Shown here: positions 1 to 10,000 of the stretch, one piece after another | Layout of the letters: the number at the start of each line of letters is the position of its first letter | Position numbering within the stretch: the first letter of the stretch is position 1 | Source: Tetmemena sp. SeJ-2015 | Taxonomy: Eukaryota; Ciliophora; Spirotrichea; Sporadotrichida; Oxytrichidae | Direction of reading: 5' to 3' | DNA: 64,000 bases | NCBI GenBank assembly: GCA_027382625.1 | Contig: JAJKFJ010022690.1 | Coordinates: 80,673 to 144,672, forward strand | The notes under the pieces: model-generated | The model's database searches: none | Told to the model about the DNA's origin: nothing | The model's input: the letters and a program-made list of their open reading frames with translations, nothing else | Position numbers and translations under genes: made by a program

Positions 1-589
1 TATTACCCCTACCTTTAGGTGACACTCTGCCTGGTTACTTTATGCTTTCGAAGTAAAACTTGGAAGGCCTTTTCGTATTTGGTTGGTTTAGGAACTATTT
101 TGGCAAGTAGCCTCCATCGCTATTTTGCTATTCGGATCTATAATCTATCTCACAAAATATCTTCTTAATAATCATTATTTTTATAATAATATTTCCTTTC
201 AAAGAAAAATTAGCTAAAATGAAATATAGCTTATGATCGAAGAAAATTTATAAATTACTAATCTTTTAGAGGAAAAATATAGAGCATAAGTATTTTTGTA
301 CTCTCTAAATGCTTAATTATATTTAAGGGATAATAAAATATTGCTATGTTACCCTTGTAGATTGGTATTGTTAAAAATGGCATTACTGCCATACTGAGAA
401 CTCATGGTCCCTCCTGATGATATTTTATCTAGTTAATAAAATAAAGTAGTTTTTGTTAGTGCTTCTCTTGATATTCCTTAAGAAACTGCATTTCATTTTT
501 CTCTAAAGATTAATAAGTTCAGAGTGATCGCATGTCTTAAAAACTTACATTCTTTAATCGATTCTACCATCTTAAGTCAGATCAGGAGT
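1..589. other. AT-rich region with a possible coding remnant
   Basis: No complete gene is recognisable. On the plus strand a short open stretch from about 350 (IGIVKNGITAILRTHGPS) and another from about 460 to 640 (containing RVIACLKNLHSLIDST) look protein-like. They lead without a clear break into the decayed fragment at 590-1000, so they may be the upstream part of the same broken gene. Seen: open frames with TAA/TAG as Gln. Inferred: remnant of a gene. No promoter or RNA gene was seen. Confidence 0.35.
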
Positions 590-1000
590 TTATATAGCTA
601 AGAACTTACTAAGAAAGAGAATTAAATTAGATATTAAATAAATGGAATACAATCGTGGCTGTTTAAGCTTGTCCAATTTGAATAACTATTGTACAATTTT
701 ATTAAGCGAAGAAATTTAAGGGTTTTTATCCTTGCATATTTTGTGTGGGAGAACTTAGTCAAGAGTTAAAAGCACAATTAATGAAGCTGAAGATATATTT
801 ATTGTTAAAGAATGCGTACATCATATCTCTTGATTGAGAGGTGCTATCGAAATGATTTTAGAAGAAATTCATATCATCTTTTGACAAGCCTTAGAGCAAG
901 CAGCAGATTAGGGGAGCTGAAGTGATTTCAACCGACTCGAAGTTGCAACTCTCCATTTATTATTTTAATCTATCACCGATTTAAATTTAATTCTCAGCTC
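590..1000 (+). repeat. Decayed gene fragment, copy 1 of a dispersed repeat
   Basis: This stretch aligns with 26,690-27,040. Shared blocks include the AATGGAATA region, a block ending in CAGTCAAAAGTTA/TAGTCAAGAGTTA, and CCATTTATTATTTTAA near 955. In translation both copies keep short related peptides: KWNTIVAVQAC here against KWNKSVAVEC there, and LRGAIEMILEEIHI here against LRGAVKMIKEETHI there. Both are broken by TGA stops and frame changes. The C..C spacing hints at a zinc-binding domain, but I do not recognise the family. The other copy lies inside an IES, which suggests a germline-limited gene relic. Confidence 0.6.
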
Positions 1001-1170
1001 TATTTAATTATCTAATATCTAAAAAAACTCCTCTTCACTAGCTATAAGTTTTTCCATAAAGAGTATTAACGAAAAAAGGCAATTAATTCTAAATTTATAA
1101 TTGATTGAGTTGAGTTTTACACTGATATAGAGAGCTTTGACTTAACTTTGATTCTTTTCATCTTCTTCTC

Positions 1171-2713
1171 TCAGAAAAAGTATGATGACTTATCGTTCTT
1201 GATTTGATCAAAGAGTTGCCAGTCCAAAAATCTATTCTCCTTCCGCAACAGTTGCGCATCACAGTCCTTTATCCCGCGAGACAGTTGACGATAGAATTAG
1301 TTTCTCTGCTCCTTGGATTTCTCAACTAGCTAGTTAAACTCCTCATTAGCTCCCTAAAAATTGAAGATACCCACAGCTGAAGACTGCTGACCCTTGAACT
1401 TAGAGGCATATCCAAGTTTGTAGCGAGTCATTGCAAAAACCAGGGGTACCTTGAAATCTCTACTCTTCTGAATAATTTGATGCACAAAATCATCCAGACC
1501 TTTATCACCTGAAACTCTTTCCAAGTTAACTGCAAGTATAACCATCTTTAGATTTTCTGCTTGCAAATGCTTCAGAATTTCTTTTGAGCCCACAATATAC
1601 CTCTTCCTTATATTCCTAGTTAGCTTTCCCTTCTTGTTGGGATTCTACTTCCTGTTGAAATAAAGCTTCTTCAGCTTTTGAAGCAAATTAGAAACCAGAA
1701 CCTCCATTTCTTCACATTAAACTTGATCCACATACTCTCTGATTGATCGCTTAGGATGCAAATGATAGAACTACTCTTCCTCTGCATCTTAGTTTTGATA
1801 GATTTTGAATTTTATCTCAGGCTCTGCCTTTTATTTTTCTTGATCTGAGAGCTATTTATAAATGAAATGGAATTTAAAAATTGAAAGCCTCAAGCCTTTG
1901 GTGAAATCCTATTCTACTTCAGCGAACAGTTTCTCTATGTTCGTAAACACGTTCTAATAAGGAAACTTTCTAGTTTATTTGAGAAGAGTTTCTCCTTTTT
2001 AAAGTTCCTTCTAAATTTCCTCTCCTCCTTCTTCTTAATCACTTTCCTCAACTGTAAAGTACCCCTCCTCATCCTCAGTAGCTTGCTTTGCTGCTTTTGG
2101 CTTCACTTTAGCGCTCTTGCTTTTCTTCTCTTTGAGCTTCAGGCGCATCTATTTGATCTCTCTGGCTCTCAATATCGCCTTTTTAAGATTGGTGACTCTC
2201 TTCTTCTTAGCTTTCTCAACTATCTGTCTCACAACTTCATTAAATTCATTTCTCTCCTCAACCACAATCTTCTTAGGCTTCTGTTTCAATCTCTCCTGTC
2301 CATATTGACTATTAGAGGTATTTTATTACTGATGGTAAGGTCCTCTATTGTTTGCACTTTAGTTTTAGCGAGGGGCTTGCTAGACATAAGACCTTCGCAG
2401 TTACCCAGACTCATCATCCATTTTAGAAGTGGTAGCAAGTGAGAAAGATTGATTCACAGATCCCATTGCAGTCGAATGAACTTGCTTGGAAGCTCTCTCC
2501 TGAACATTTAACAGACGTTTGCTTTCCTCTTAGGAACCTTTGAGAGAAAGTAAAACGAGACAAATAAATTATTACAGAAGGCTCATCTTGAGGGGCGGGA
2601 TTCTTTTGAATTTTTTTCTTTTACTTTCCTTCTGCAACTTCAACATTCATAGAATCGAGTAAGAGATCTGGCTTATCTATTCTATTCATTTGCTTCTTGG
2701 TTATTGTTGACAT
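1171..2713 (-). CDS. SECISBP2: SECIS-binding protein 2-like (L7Ae/L30e RNA-binding domain)
   Basis: Selenocysteine insertion factor that binds the SECIS element in selenoprotein mRNA 3' UTRs and recruits the Sec-specific elongation factor to the ribosome. The C-terminal third is diagnostic: GSKEILKHLQAENLKMVILA, then a GLDDFVHQII block, PLVFAMTRYKLG and SSAVGIFNFQGA, matching the SBP2 L7Ae fold in order. The middle is Lys/Glu-rich with a stretch like the SBP2 SID/RBD linker. TAA/TAG read as Gln throughout; the stop is TGA at 1171-1173. The start is the Met at 2713. A 49-bp GT-AG intron at about 2527-2575 joins the first exon (MSTITKKQ...) to the body; its 3' boundary is my choice because it restores frame. 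About 500 residues, shorter than animal SBP2 because the N-terminal region is short. The L7Ae identity is firm; exact exon 1 is less sure. Confidence 0.85.
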
Positions 2714-3130
2714 TTATTTGCGAAGCCAACTTACATATTAATTTAATTAAAGATTTATATATAGTGACAGTGAAAGTAGATCTTATCATTAAATGTTAAT
2801 TCACTTAATATGGCATAATATTTTAACATAAAATTTTTCCATTTTTGCTAATTTATTTAAGAGCTTTATAAAGTAAAAATAATATGCTAAGCAATAAACT
2901 TGAGAACAAAAATTTCTTAGAGATACTGCAAAATTCTAATTTTATTATTGTGGAACCCTCTTGAAATTCTTTTTCTAAAAAACGTTATGAAGATTATTTT
3001 GAGAGTGCTTTTAAAAAAAAGTTTAAGTTGAAGCTAAATAAATGAATGTTATTTTTTCTATGCTTAGATCTACAAATATAAATTTGCAATCATCAATTTT
3101 TATAAAATTCTTCTAAATAATCTTTCTCTC

Positions 3131-5057
3131 TTACTTTTAGGCAGGCTTTTGAAATCTTAAACATATTCACTTTGCTGAGGAGCTGAAATTTTAGGAATCT
3201 CTTGTGCATTAACTAGAGGTTTAGATTTATTAGCTAACTGCAACTCAATCTCTTGAAATGGATTTAAAGGCTTTTATTCTGGAATGCTTTCATTATTAAA
3301 AGATTTTTAGTTAGTGGCTTCAGAGCCATCCTATTTATCTTCGACAGCAGTTTATTAAGCATTCTTAGAGTTTTTATTTTCTTAAGGAGCTTCAGCACCT
3401 CCCTGTATTTTATTTGAATCAATTAGGGGTTATTGATTAATTTCAAGATTAGTGGAAGGATTTAATTATTTATTCTTTTTTGGCTTCTTTTTCTTCTTTT
3501 TCTTTTCAGTCAGATCTGCTTTCTCTTCTGCACTAATTTGTTGCTGCTCTTACTGAGCTTACTTCCTTTCTCCATCCTACTTTTGAGTTTGCTACCCTTA
3601 TTTTATAATGTGTTTGTGATCTTTGGTTTATCTGGTTTTGGGTTCCTCTACTGCTTTAAATGTGGTCTCTAGATCAATTTACTTCTGCCAATCTCCAAAT
3701 TTAGATTCCTGCTCTTCAACATTCTATAACTAACTTTTATGTTGCTGCTTATTCTCAATGACCTATTTTTGTTGCGTCTGTATATTGATATTAGATGGAT
3801 TCTACTGAGTTTAAATTGGTAGAGTTGACTGTATAGCTTGCTCTTAAGGTGCTTCTCTCTCAGGATTATTCTGCTTTTCAATGCCAGTATTTTGTTTCAT
3901 AGCTTTCTTCTCCTTTTTGACTCTCTAACTTTGTTTAGTCTACTGGGAAGAAAGCACCTCATCTGCAACTTCATCAATATAGTCGACTGATTCAACCACA
4001 GACAAAGAAACCTATTGCTAAGTTTTATCTGCATTTTCTTCATTTTAATTTGCCCTGCTTTTACTTAATCCCTTCTGCTTTTTCTTAAATCTTTGCTGTT
4101 GATTTCTTCGGGAGCCAGTCCCGCCAATACTTTGTTGCCCTTGATAATAGTTTTAGTCTTAAGTTGTGAAGCTAGAAGACTAGTGAGTCATTTAAAGTGT
4201 GCAGTCATTTAAAGTGGCTCCAAATTGATTCTGCTGATATGAGTTTTGCTTGCTCATTCAAAAATGATAAAAATGTAAAATCAAGTCTAAGTATTTGTTA
4301 TTTAAACAAAATACATTATATCGTAAAATGCTCATATAGAAAGGCTTAGAATTATATTAAAATCCAGAACCAAGAGTTAAGGATTGATTGTTTAGCTGAA
4401 GAGGATTCAAAGCAGGATGAGTTGCTGATGTTGAATTAGGTGCAGAATTAGTTGGGCCTAAATAGTTCAAGTAGGGGGTAGCGAAGGGTGCACCTTAAAA
4501 AGGTTAAAAATTGTTTCCCCCAAAATAGAGATTTTAAAGTGAAGTTGCATCAAACTTATCGAAGTTTGATCCTTGAAACTAAAAATTAGCCTGCATCTTG
4601 TTGAGATTTGTCGAGGGAGTGAAGTTTTTGACAGAATTTTGAACAGAAGAATTTGGCAAGGGGTAAGATGGAACAAATACAGAAGCTTACGTTGATGGCG
4701 TCTTCATTTAATCTCCGCCTATACCAAAATAACATTTAAGAATTATTCTCATACTAAACTATTTTACTATCCCTTACTTTTAGATTAGGTAAGTGTACTT
4801 TCTGAAGTCTAAAATGAGACATTTGGCTGAGAATTTTCGCCCTATAAGATCTCATCATTCACAAAATTGAAAAAAAGCAAGAGAAGTTGTGTGCATTAGA
4901 AAGCTATCTGTGCAATACTTACACTTATTTGATTATCTTTTGTTGCCTAATTTAGCAGTGAGTCTTATTATGAAGGTTGCACTCTGTTTTAGTTCTCCAC
5001 AATAGTTGAACTTTGACCATTGTTCTATTCTTTGGTTCTCTCTTAAAAGTCTTTCAT
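3131..5057 (-). CDS. Gln/Asn/Lys-rich low-complexity protein, unrecognised
   Basis: Long Gln-rich reading frame starting at the Met at 5057 (MKDFQERTKEQ). Two interrupted exons run to about 4700. Then comes an FG/NF-containing segment (GSNFDKF, LYFGGNNFQPFQGAPF) to 4329. After a 78-bp IES (4251-4335) a highly Gln/Lys-rich part begins with KQNSYQQNQFG. A basic block GSRRNQQQRFKKKQK and a run of lysines near 3500 suggest nucleic-acid binding, but no domain is recognisable. The frame stays open past 3130 into AT-rich sequence, so the 3' end is uncertain; a TGA in this frame occurs near 2690, which would overlap the SBP2 start. The internal structure at 4690-4880 (introns or IESs) is not resolved. 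Function unknown. Confidence 0.6.
4251..4335. other. IES, 78 bp, pointer TGCTCAT
   Basis: The 7-bp repeat TGCTCAT occurs at 4251-4257 and 4329-4335. On the minus strand the upstream exon reads ...FYMS and the downstream exon resumes at ATGAGCAAG. Removing one repeat plus the AT-rich 71-bp insert gives FYMSKQNSYQQ in one frame. The ends are not GT-AG, so this is not an ordinary intron. This is the expected signature of a non-scrambled IES in germline DNA. Confidence 0.8.
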
Positions 5058-5337
5058 TGTTGATTCTTAGTATTTTATTTTATTAATTGCGCACTTCCAA
5101 TATTGGAAATTACTACCTCTGTGAGAGCGCATAGAGTATACTTTTAGATAATTTGGTTATTAAAGATATTTAATAATCATGTGTAGATAATTTAAATCGA
5201 TATTCTTCGGTCAGGTTGCGTATCCAAGCTAATCTCTCGCAAGAAATGTAAAGCATTACTCTATAAGTGTTTATGCTCGGAGGGATTCCTTGGGAGCAGC
5301 TGTTTAAGAAGTAGAATGAAGAGAGGGTCTGTGTAGC

Positions 5338-5409
5338 GCATCAATAGTCTAGTGGTTAGGATAGGTGCCTTCCAAGCACTTGACCCGGGTTCGAATCCCG
5401 GTTGATGCA
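5338..5409 (+). tRNA. tRNA-Gly (anticodon UCC)
   Basis: Complete 72-nt cloverleaf. Acceptor GCATCAA pairs with TTGATGC, discriminator A at 5409. The D-loop carries TAGTGGTTAGG, the anticodon stem GGTGC/GCACT surrounds loop CTTCCAA with anticodon TCC at 5371-5373, and the T arm is CCGGGTTCGAATCCCGG, which also serves as the B box. It closely resembles eukaryotic tRNA-Gly(UCC). No intron, and CCA is not encoded, as usual for eukaryotes. A T6 run follows at once as the Pol III terminator. Confidence 0.96.
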
Positions 5410-5413
5410 GTAC

Positions 5414-5419
5414 TTTTTT
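5414..5419 (+). terminator. RNA polymerase III T-run terminator of tRNA-Gly
   Basis: Six consecutive T residues begin five bases after the tRNA 3' end, the standard Pol III stop signal. Confidence 0.85.
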
Positions 5420-5800
5420 CACTCCCCGCTTACTCTTTTGAAGACTTCTCCATGCCGGCAGGTGGATAATCGTTTCTGATCATTACAGAACAGCGACAAT
5501 TAAATTAACTCATCCTAATCCGAAAGTTCTCTTACAACAACCAGAAGCATTTATCTTTTTTACTTATTTGCTTGAGCGACTCTTATAAGAGATAAGCGAA
5601 AGTCATTTTAAGCTTCTAATAGACCTCTCTTCTCTTAAACTCTTAAGTTGGATTATTTATTTCTATGATTTTAATATTAGTGATTGTTGAGATGTTTTTA
5701 ATCACTTTTTTGCTTTATTAACAACGCTCATTCCCAACATTAAGTTAAGGGGATCAAAAGTTTTTTTGTAAGGGTTGAGAGATAATAAATTTAATTATAA
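5420..5800. other. Intergenic, no gene seen
   Basis: AT-rich sequence between the tRNA and the next plus-strand coding region. No long open frame in the ciliate code, no further tRNA and no repeat was noticed. The tract of seven T residues at about 5760 and the AT-rich stretch before the Met at 5801 may be 5' leader. Confidence 0.5.
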
Positions 5801-6990
5801 ATGCAAGTGTATATAAACGAGGGTGGTAATTCTCTAGCTATCAAAAGTCCTTCCCTAACGCCTGGACCAGACTCTAACTTGAAGTAAATGGCAGAGGGTG
5901 GGTTACTACTCAAGCAAACTCAATCCTCATCAGTTTATAACTTCTTTTTAAGTTGAGGACTATTACTTAACATCCCAACCTTAATAGAAAGGCAGCAAGA
6001 AACTGAATGCTAAGGAGTACATTAAGCACTTAAATTTGATTTCATTTGTTTACTATTATCAGTAGTTTGGTTCTCCACACCCACCCGTCTTTTTTGTAAG
6101 TAAACGAGCATAGATATTTTATTAGTCTTTAAGAATGATTTATCCTCTCAGACTTTGTAATAAACGTTAGCTACTAATGTCACTGGATCAACTTAGGCTC
6201 TCAGCGATAACTTCAATACAATATAAGCTAAAGAGCCAAAGAAAGAAGCTAAAAGTAGCAACTTAACAGGCTAAAAGCACTCTTCGTTTCACTAGCATGT
6301 GAAGTAGTAGTTAAACAAAGCATGAATATTGATGTCTTCAAGGAGGAATAACATTTATAAACTTAAGATCAGCAACTGCTTTCAATTTATTTGCTTTTTT
6401 GCTTTACACCGGATATCACTTTAATTTGTTGATTAGGAATGAGTTATTTTTAAGGATATGAGCATAACAGGCATTCCGGCCATCAACAGTATTAAAGTGT
6501 AGGCTAGTAACTACAACTGAAGCACAAGCAGCAAATAAGTATTCCAAGTTTCTCTGCAAACCAAAATATGTCTGACATGTAAACTATAAACCAATCAACA
6601 ACCCTCAAATCCTAATAAACCCGAACTATGGAATATCACTAACTCTTTTAGGAGTTCTGAGTTTACAAGAAGAATAATAACTTCAACAAGTTTGAGAGTT
6701 AGTATTTAACTTAAAGTTGATAGAGGTGCTATTGTGCCCCACTGATCGCCTTATTTCCCCTGAAAACGACAAAAGGCAGAAGCAAAACTAATTACCTCAC
6801 AACTAAGAAGAGTCACTCCAAAATCTTTAATTTTAAATTATAAACATGCGTTATACTTATTTAACTAATCGAAGAAGGAAAAATGCTTCAGAAAATTCTC
6901 AGTTTTATTTATTTACAGGACACTCAAAATACGTTTGCCAATCATATGAATTAAAAACTTCCCTCTCTATAAAATTAGCTCACTAAAGAT
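5801..6990 (+). CDS. Gln/Ser-rich exons: separate small gene or 5' part of the TTLL gene
   Basis: Open frames in the ciliate code begin at Met 5801 (MQVYINEGGNSLAIK). They continue as ...KLNAKEYIKHLNLISFVYYYQ to a likely 38-bp GT-AG intron at about 6096-6133, then NDLSSQTLQQTL, a Gln-rich segment near 6450-6660 (QSVGQQLQLKHKQQ) and a stretch to about 6990. Frame changes at about 5950, 6310, 6420 and 6660 fall at homopolymers or possible introns and are unresolved. No domain is recognised. It is followed almost directly by the exon at 7001 on the same strand, so it could be the N-terminal region of the same protein. Confidence 0.45.
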
Positions 6991-7000
6991 TTATTTAAAG

Positions 7001-10000
7001 ATGGCTTTTCCCGCATGCAAACTATCTCTGTTGAGCCTTCTTACAACTTATTGTGTAAATTTAAATTTAAATGAGGACAACTTTATAAATGAGGAGAGGC
7101 AAGGCCAAAGAACTCGGCCATAGAAAAACATATGCGATGACTCTAAAAAGGAATCATTCATAAACATGCTTAAAACTCTGGAGTATGAGAAGTCAAGCTC
7201 ATAGCAGAATAACGCCAAAGCAAATAGAGGAAGAATTAAGGAGAATGAATCTTAGACTAATGACAACTAGATTCTTACGACTGAGGGAGAGAATTTTGTA
7301 ATTATGGATACGTAGGTAATTACACACTAGTAAAGAGACCTGTCAGATTCAGATGGACTAAATAGCAGAGACAGAACTCCCACATCATATTATTTTTCTA
7401 AGGAGTATGAGTTTAATAACTTCAAGAACTTTGATAAGCAATATTGTATTTTTAAAAAAGTTTTGGAAACAAATAAGAATCAGAACCTGCTTTTGTCTTT
7501 ATCAACTAAATTTTTCTTAAATTTCATTCTCTTGCAACAGGTACATTTTTTACTCTTTTTTTCTGATAAAATTTGGAATGAAATTATTTTCCTTTGATAA
7601 AATGAAATCTAAAAAGTTAAAATATTTTTAAATTTTTTTATGGATTTCATTTTAGATTAAGCAACTTAAATAGCGAATTAATTTCCCAAAATTATTTGTA
7701 AAAACAGTATAGTCTCATCAGATAACTACAGAATACAATTTTTGTTGTAAAATAAATTACAATTTAATTTTGAGAGCAGCAAGGGGTATCTTGCTAATAG
7801 CATGAAAAAGAAGGTGTCTCACTCTAACAAGACATCCAATCACAAAAAATACCTGCCCATCATAGGCAGTTCTATTGAGAACAAGAAATATGAAAGCAGG
7901 ATCCACAGATCAAATGTGGAAGCAAACAGTTAGAATAATTCTTTACAAAGAAAAAATTAAGAACAGAATGAAGTTAGACAACTTAACTTTCATGCTGATA
8001 AACTCAAAAATCAAGGCAGTAATGTTAGCAGCCAGTCTCTTAAACGAATGAATTCTAGTAATCAGGCTTCCAAGGATTAGAGCTTACTTCCTTCTCTGAA
8101 TAATGAGAAACTTAGATCTTCTTTTGACACTACTAATCCTAGCACTATTCCCATAGCTAATTCTAGATTAAAATGAAGTTACTATATTTTATGATTCTAG
8201 TCTCTCCAAGCACAAGTTAAATAAGCCTCCCCATCCAAACCAAATGAGTCTTTACTAACGAATTCAAAGGCAAGCTATTTAATTGCAGCAGTAATAAGTA
8301 AATGGAGCTCCCCCATCTAATGTTAATTCATAGCAGCCAATTTCCTCTGGGTTTAATAGCTTAGAGCGAATGAGTTTACATGCAAGTTTGGCTGACAATT
8401 TTAGGAAATACAACAAAACAGAGAACTTAAATCAAGATACATCCAACAAGTATGAGTCTGCTGTGCCTTCGTCTAACGTACTTGAGAGTAGAATGCTCAT
8501 CCCTTCTATTCATCTTAACTCTAACTTAGTAAGCTCCTCAAACATAGTTGATCCCAACTACGGTTCGATGACCTTAAGCCCCACCAATTTTAGTAAATAT
8601 ACTATCTTTCTATTAAATGTTGACAAGTTTAAGCGCAACCGGCTTTTGTAAGCTGTGAGTAAGGAGACTCAAAGTTAGAACTAGGATAATCTAACTTAGC
8701 TAATAGAGATGCTAGAAAGGAACAAGAGGTCCAAAGAAACTTATGCCACCTTAGATAAACTTAACTAAGAATCTATTTCTAACCTAGGCCCTTCATCAGC
8801 AGCAGTCGAAGAAAACTTTCTTAAGTCATAGTAGAAGCCAGCCAAGTATTTTCTAAAGCAGCGAGCTACTCATTCTCTAAAGCCTAGAAGTCTGGTAGAG
8901 AGATTTGAAATTAATCAAGCAAACAATCCAAATTAAGCTGCTAATAAGCAGCAGCAACAACAGCAACCTATGCTATAGATAAATAGGTATAAAATAGACA
9001 AGTATCATCATCAAAGGGAGGTTTATTAATTTATTTAGCCAAGTCCGTAAGCCGTCAGATCTCGTTTACTAGGATAAGGGTAGTTTAGTGGGCCGGAAAG
9101 AGGGGCATTCCTAGTGGAAGGATAATAAAAAGCAATACTTACTAATTAAGAAGAATAGTCGAGTGCCCAATATTAATAATAGCAGGCTGAAAATGAGGTG
9201 CTCAAAGTTTAATTATGTTTTAGTTCGAAATCATAACTTTAACGCTTTTAAGAGTGTATAAAAGACCCAAGTATTGATACAAAATTAAGTTGCGAACTCT
9301 TACTCAGTGTCCCCTAAAGCTTTGACTTAGGCTTAAACAAAGAGTAATGGTAAAGTGATGGGAAAGGATGAAATTATGGAGTTAGTCAATAATCCAAGGT
9401 CCTAGATTGCAGCTGATTTTATTTTAAGGATTTTAAGACACAGAATCTAAAGTACTTGTTCAGGAAATTTCCCTATCTCATTAGGGAGGTTCCACTAAGT
9501 GAAGAAGCTCTTCTTATTCTTCAAATGGATACTGGAGTCATAGAGATATAATTTAAAAGTCTTATGATACATTCATGTTTGAAATTTTATTAGAGACTCT
9601 GACTTTTGAAATTGATGAAAACCTGTTTGAGAATAAATTGAAAAGCCCTTTGTAGGAAATTTTCGGTCAAGATATAGCGCAGTTTTACAAAAACAAGAAG
9701 GATTCCTAAGATTTACCCCCTAAATCTAAATTATTATAATTATCTGATTAAGGGGTAAGAGAAGCATTAACATAGAACATTTCACCTGAGAAGAATGAAA
9801 AAAGCAAGTTCATTGAGCAATAGCAGCAATAAAAAACTTAAGCCAGCAAGACGTTAACAAAGTGGAACGCCTCTCCGCATGTGCAAAGTGGATACACAAA
9901 TGCATAAGATGAAATTAACCTAGATCTTAAAGCTGCTTAGAAGAATTTACCTGAGAGCAATACTTCGCGCTTGTATTAGCTCTAGCAAGAAAAGTAGGAT

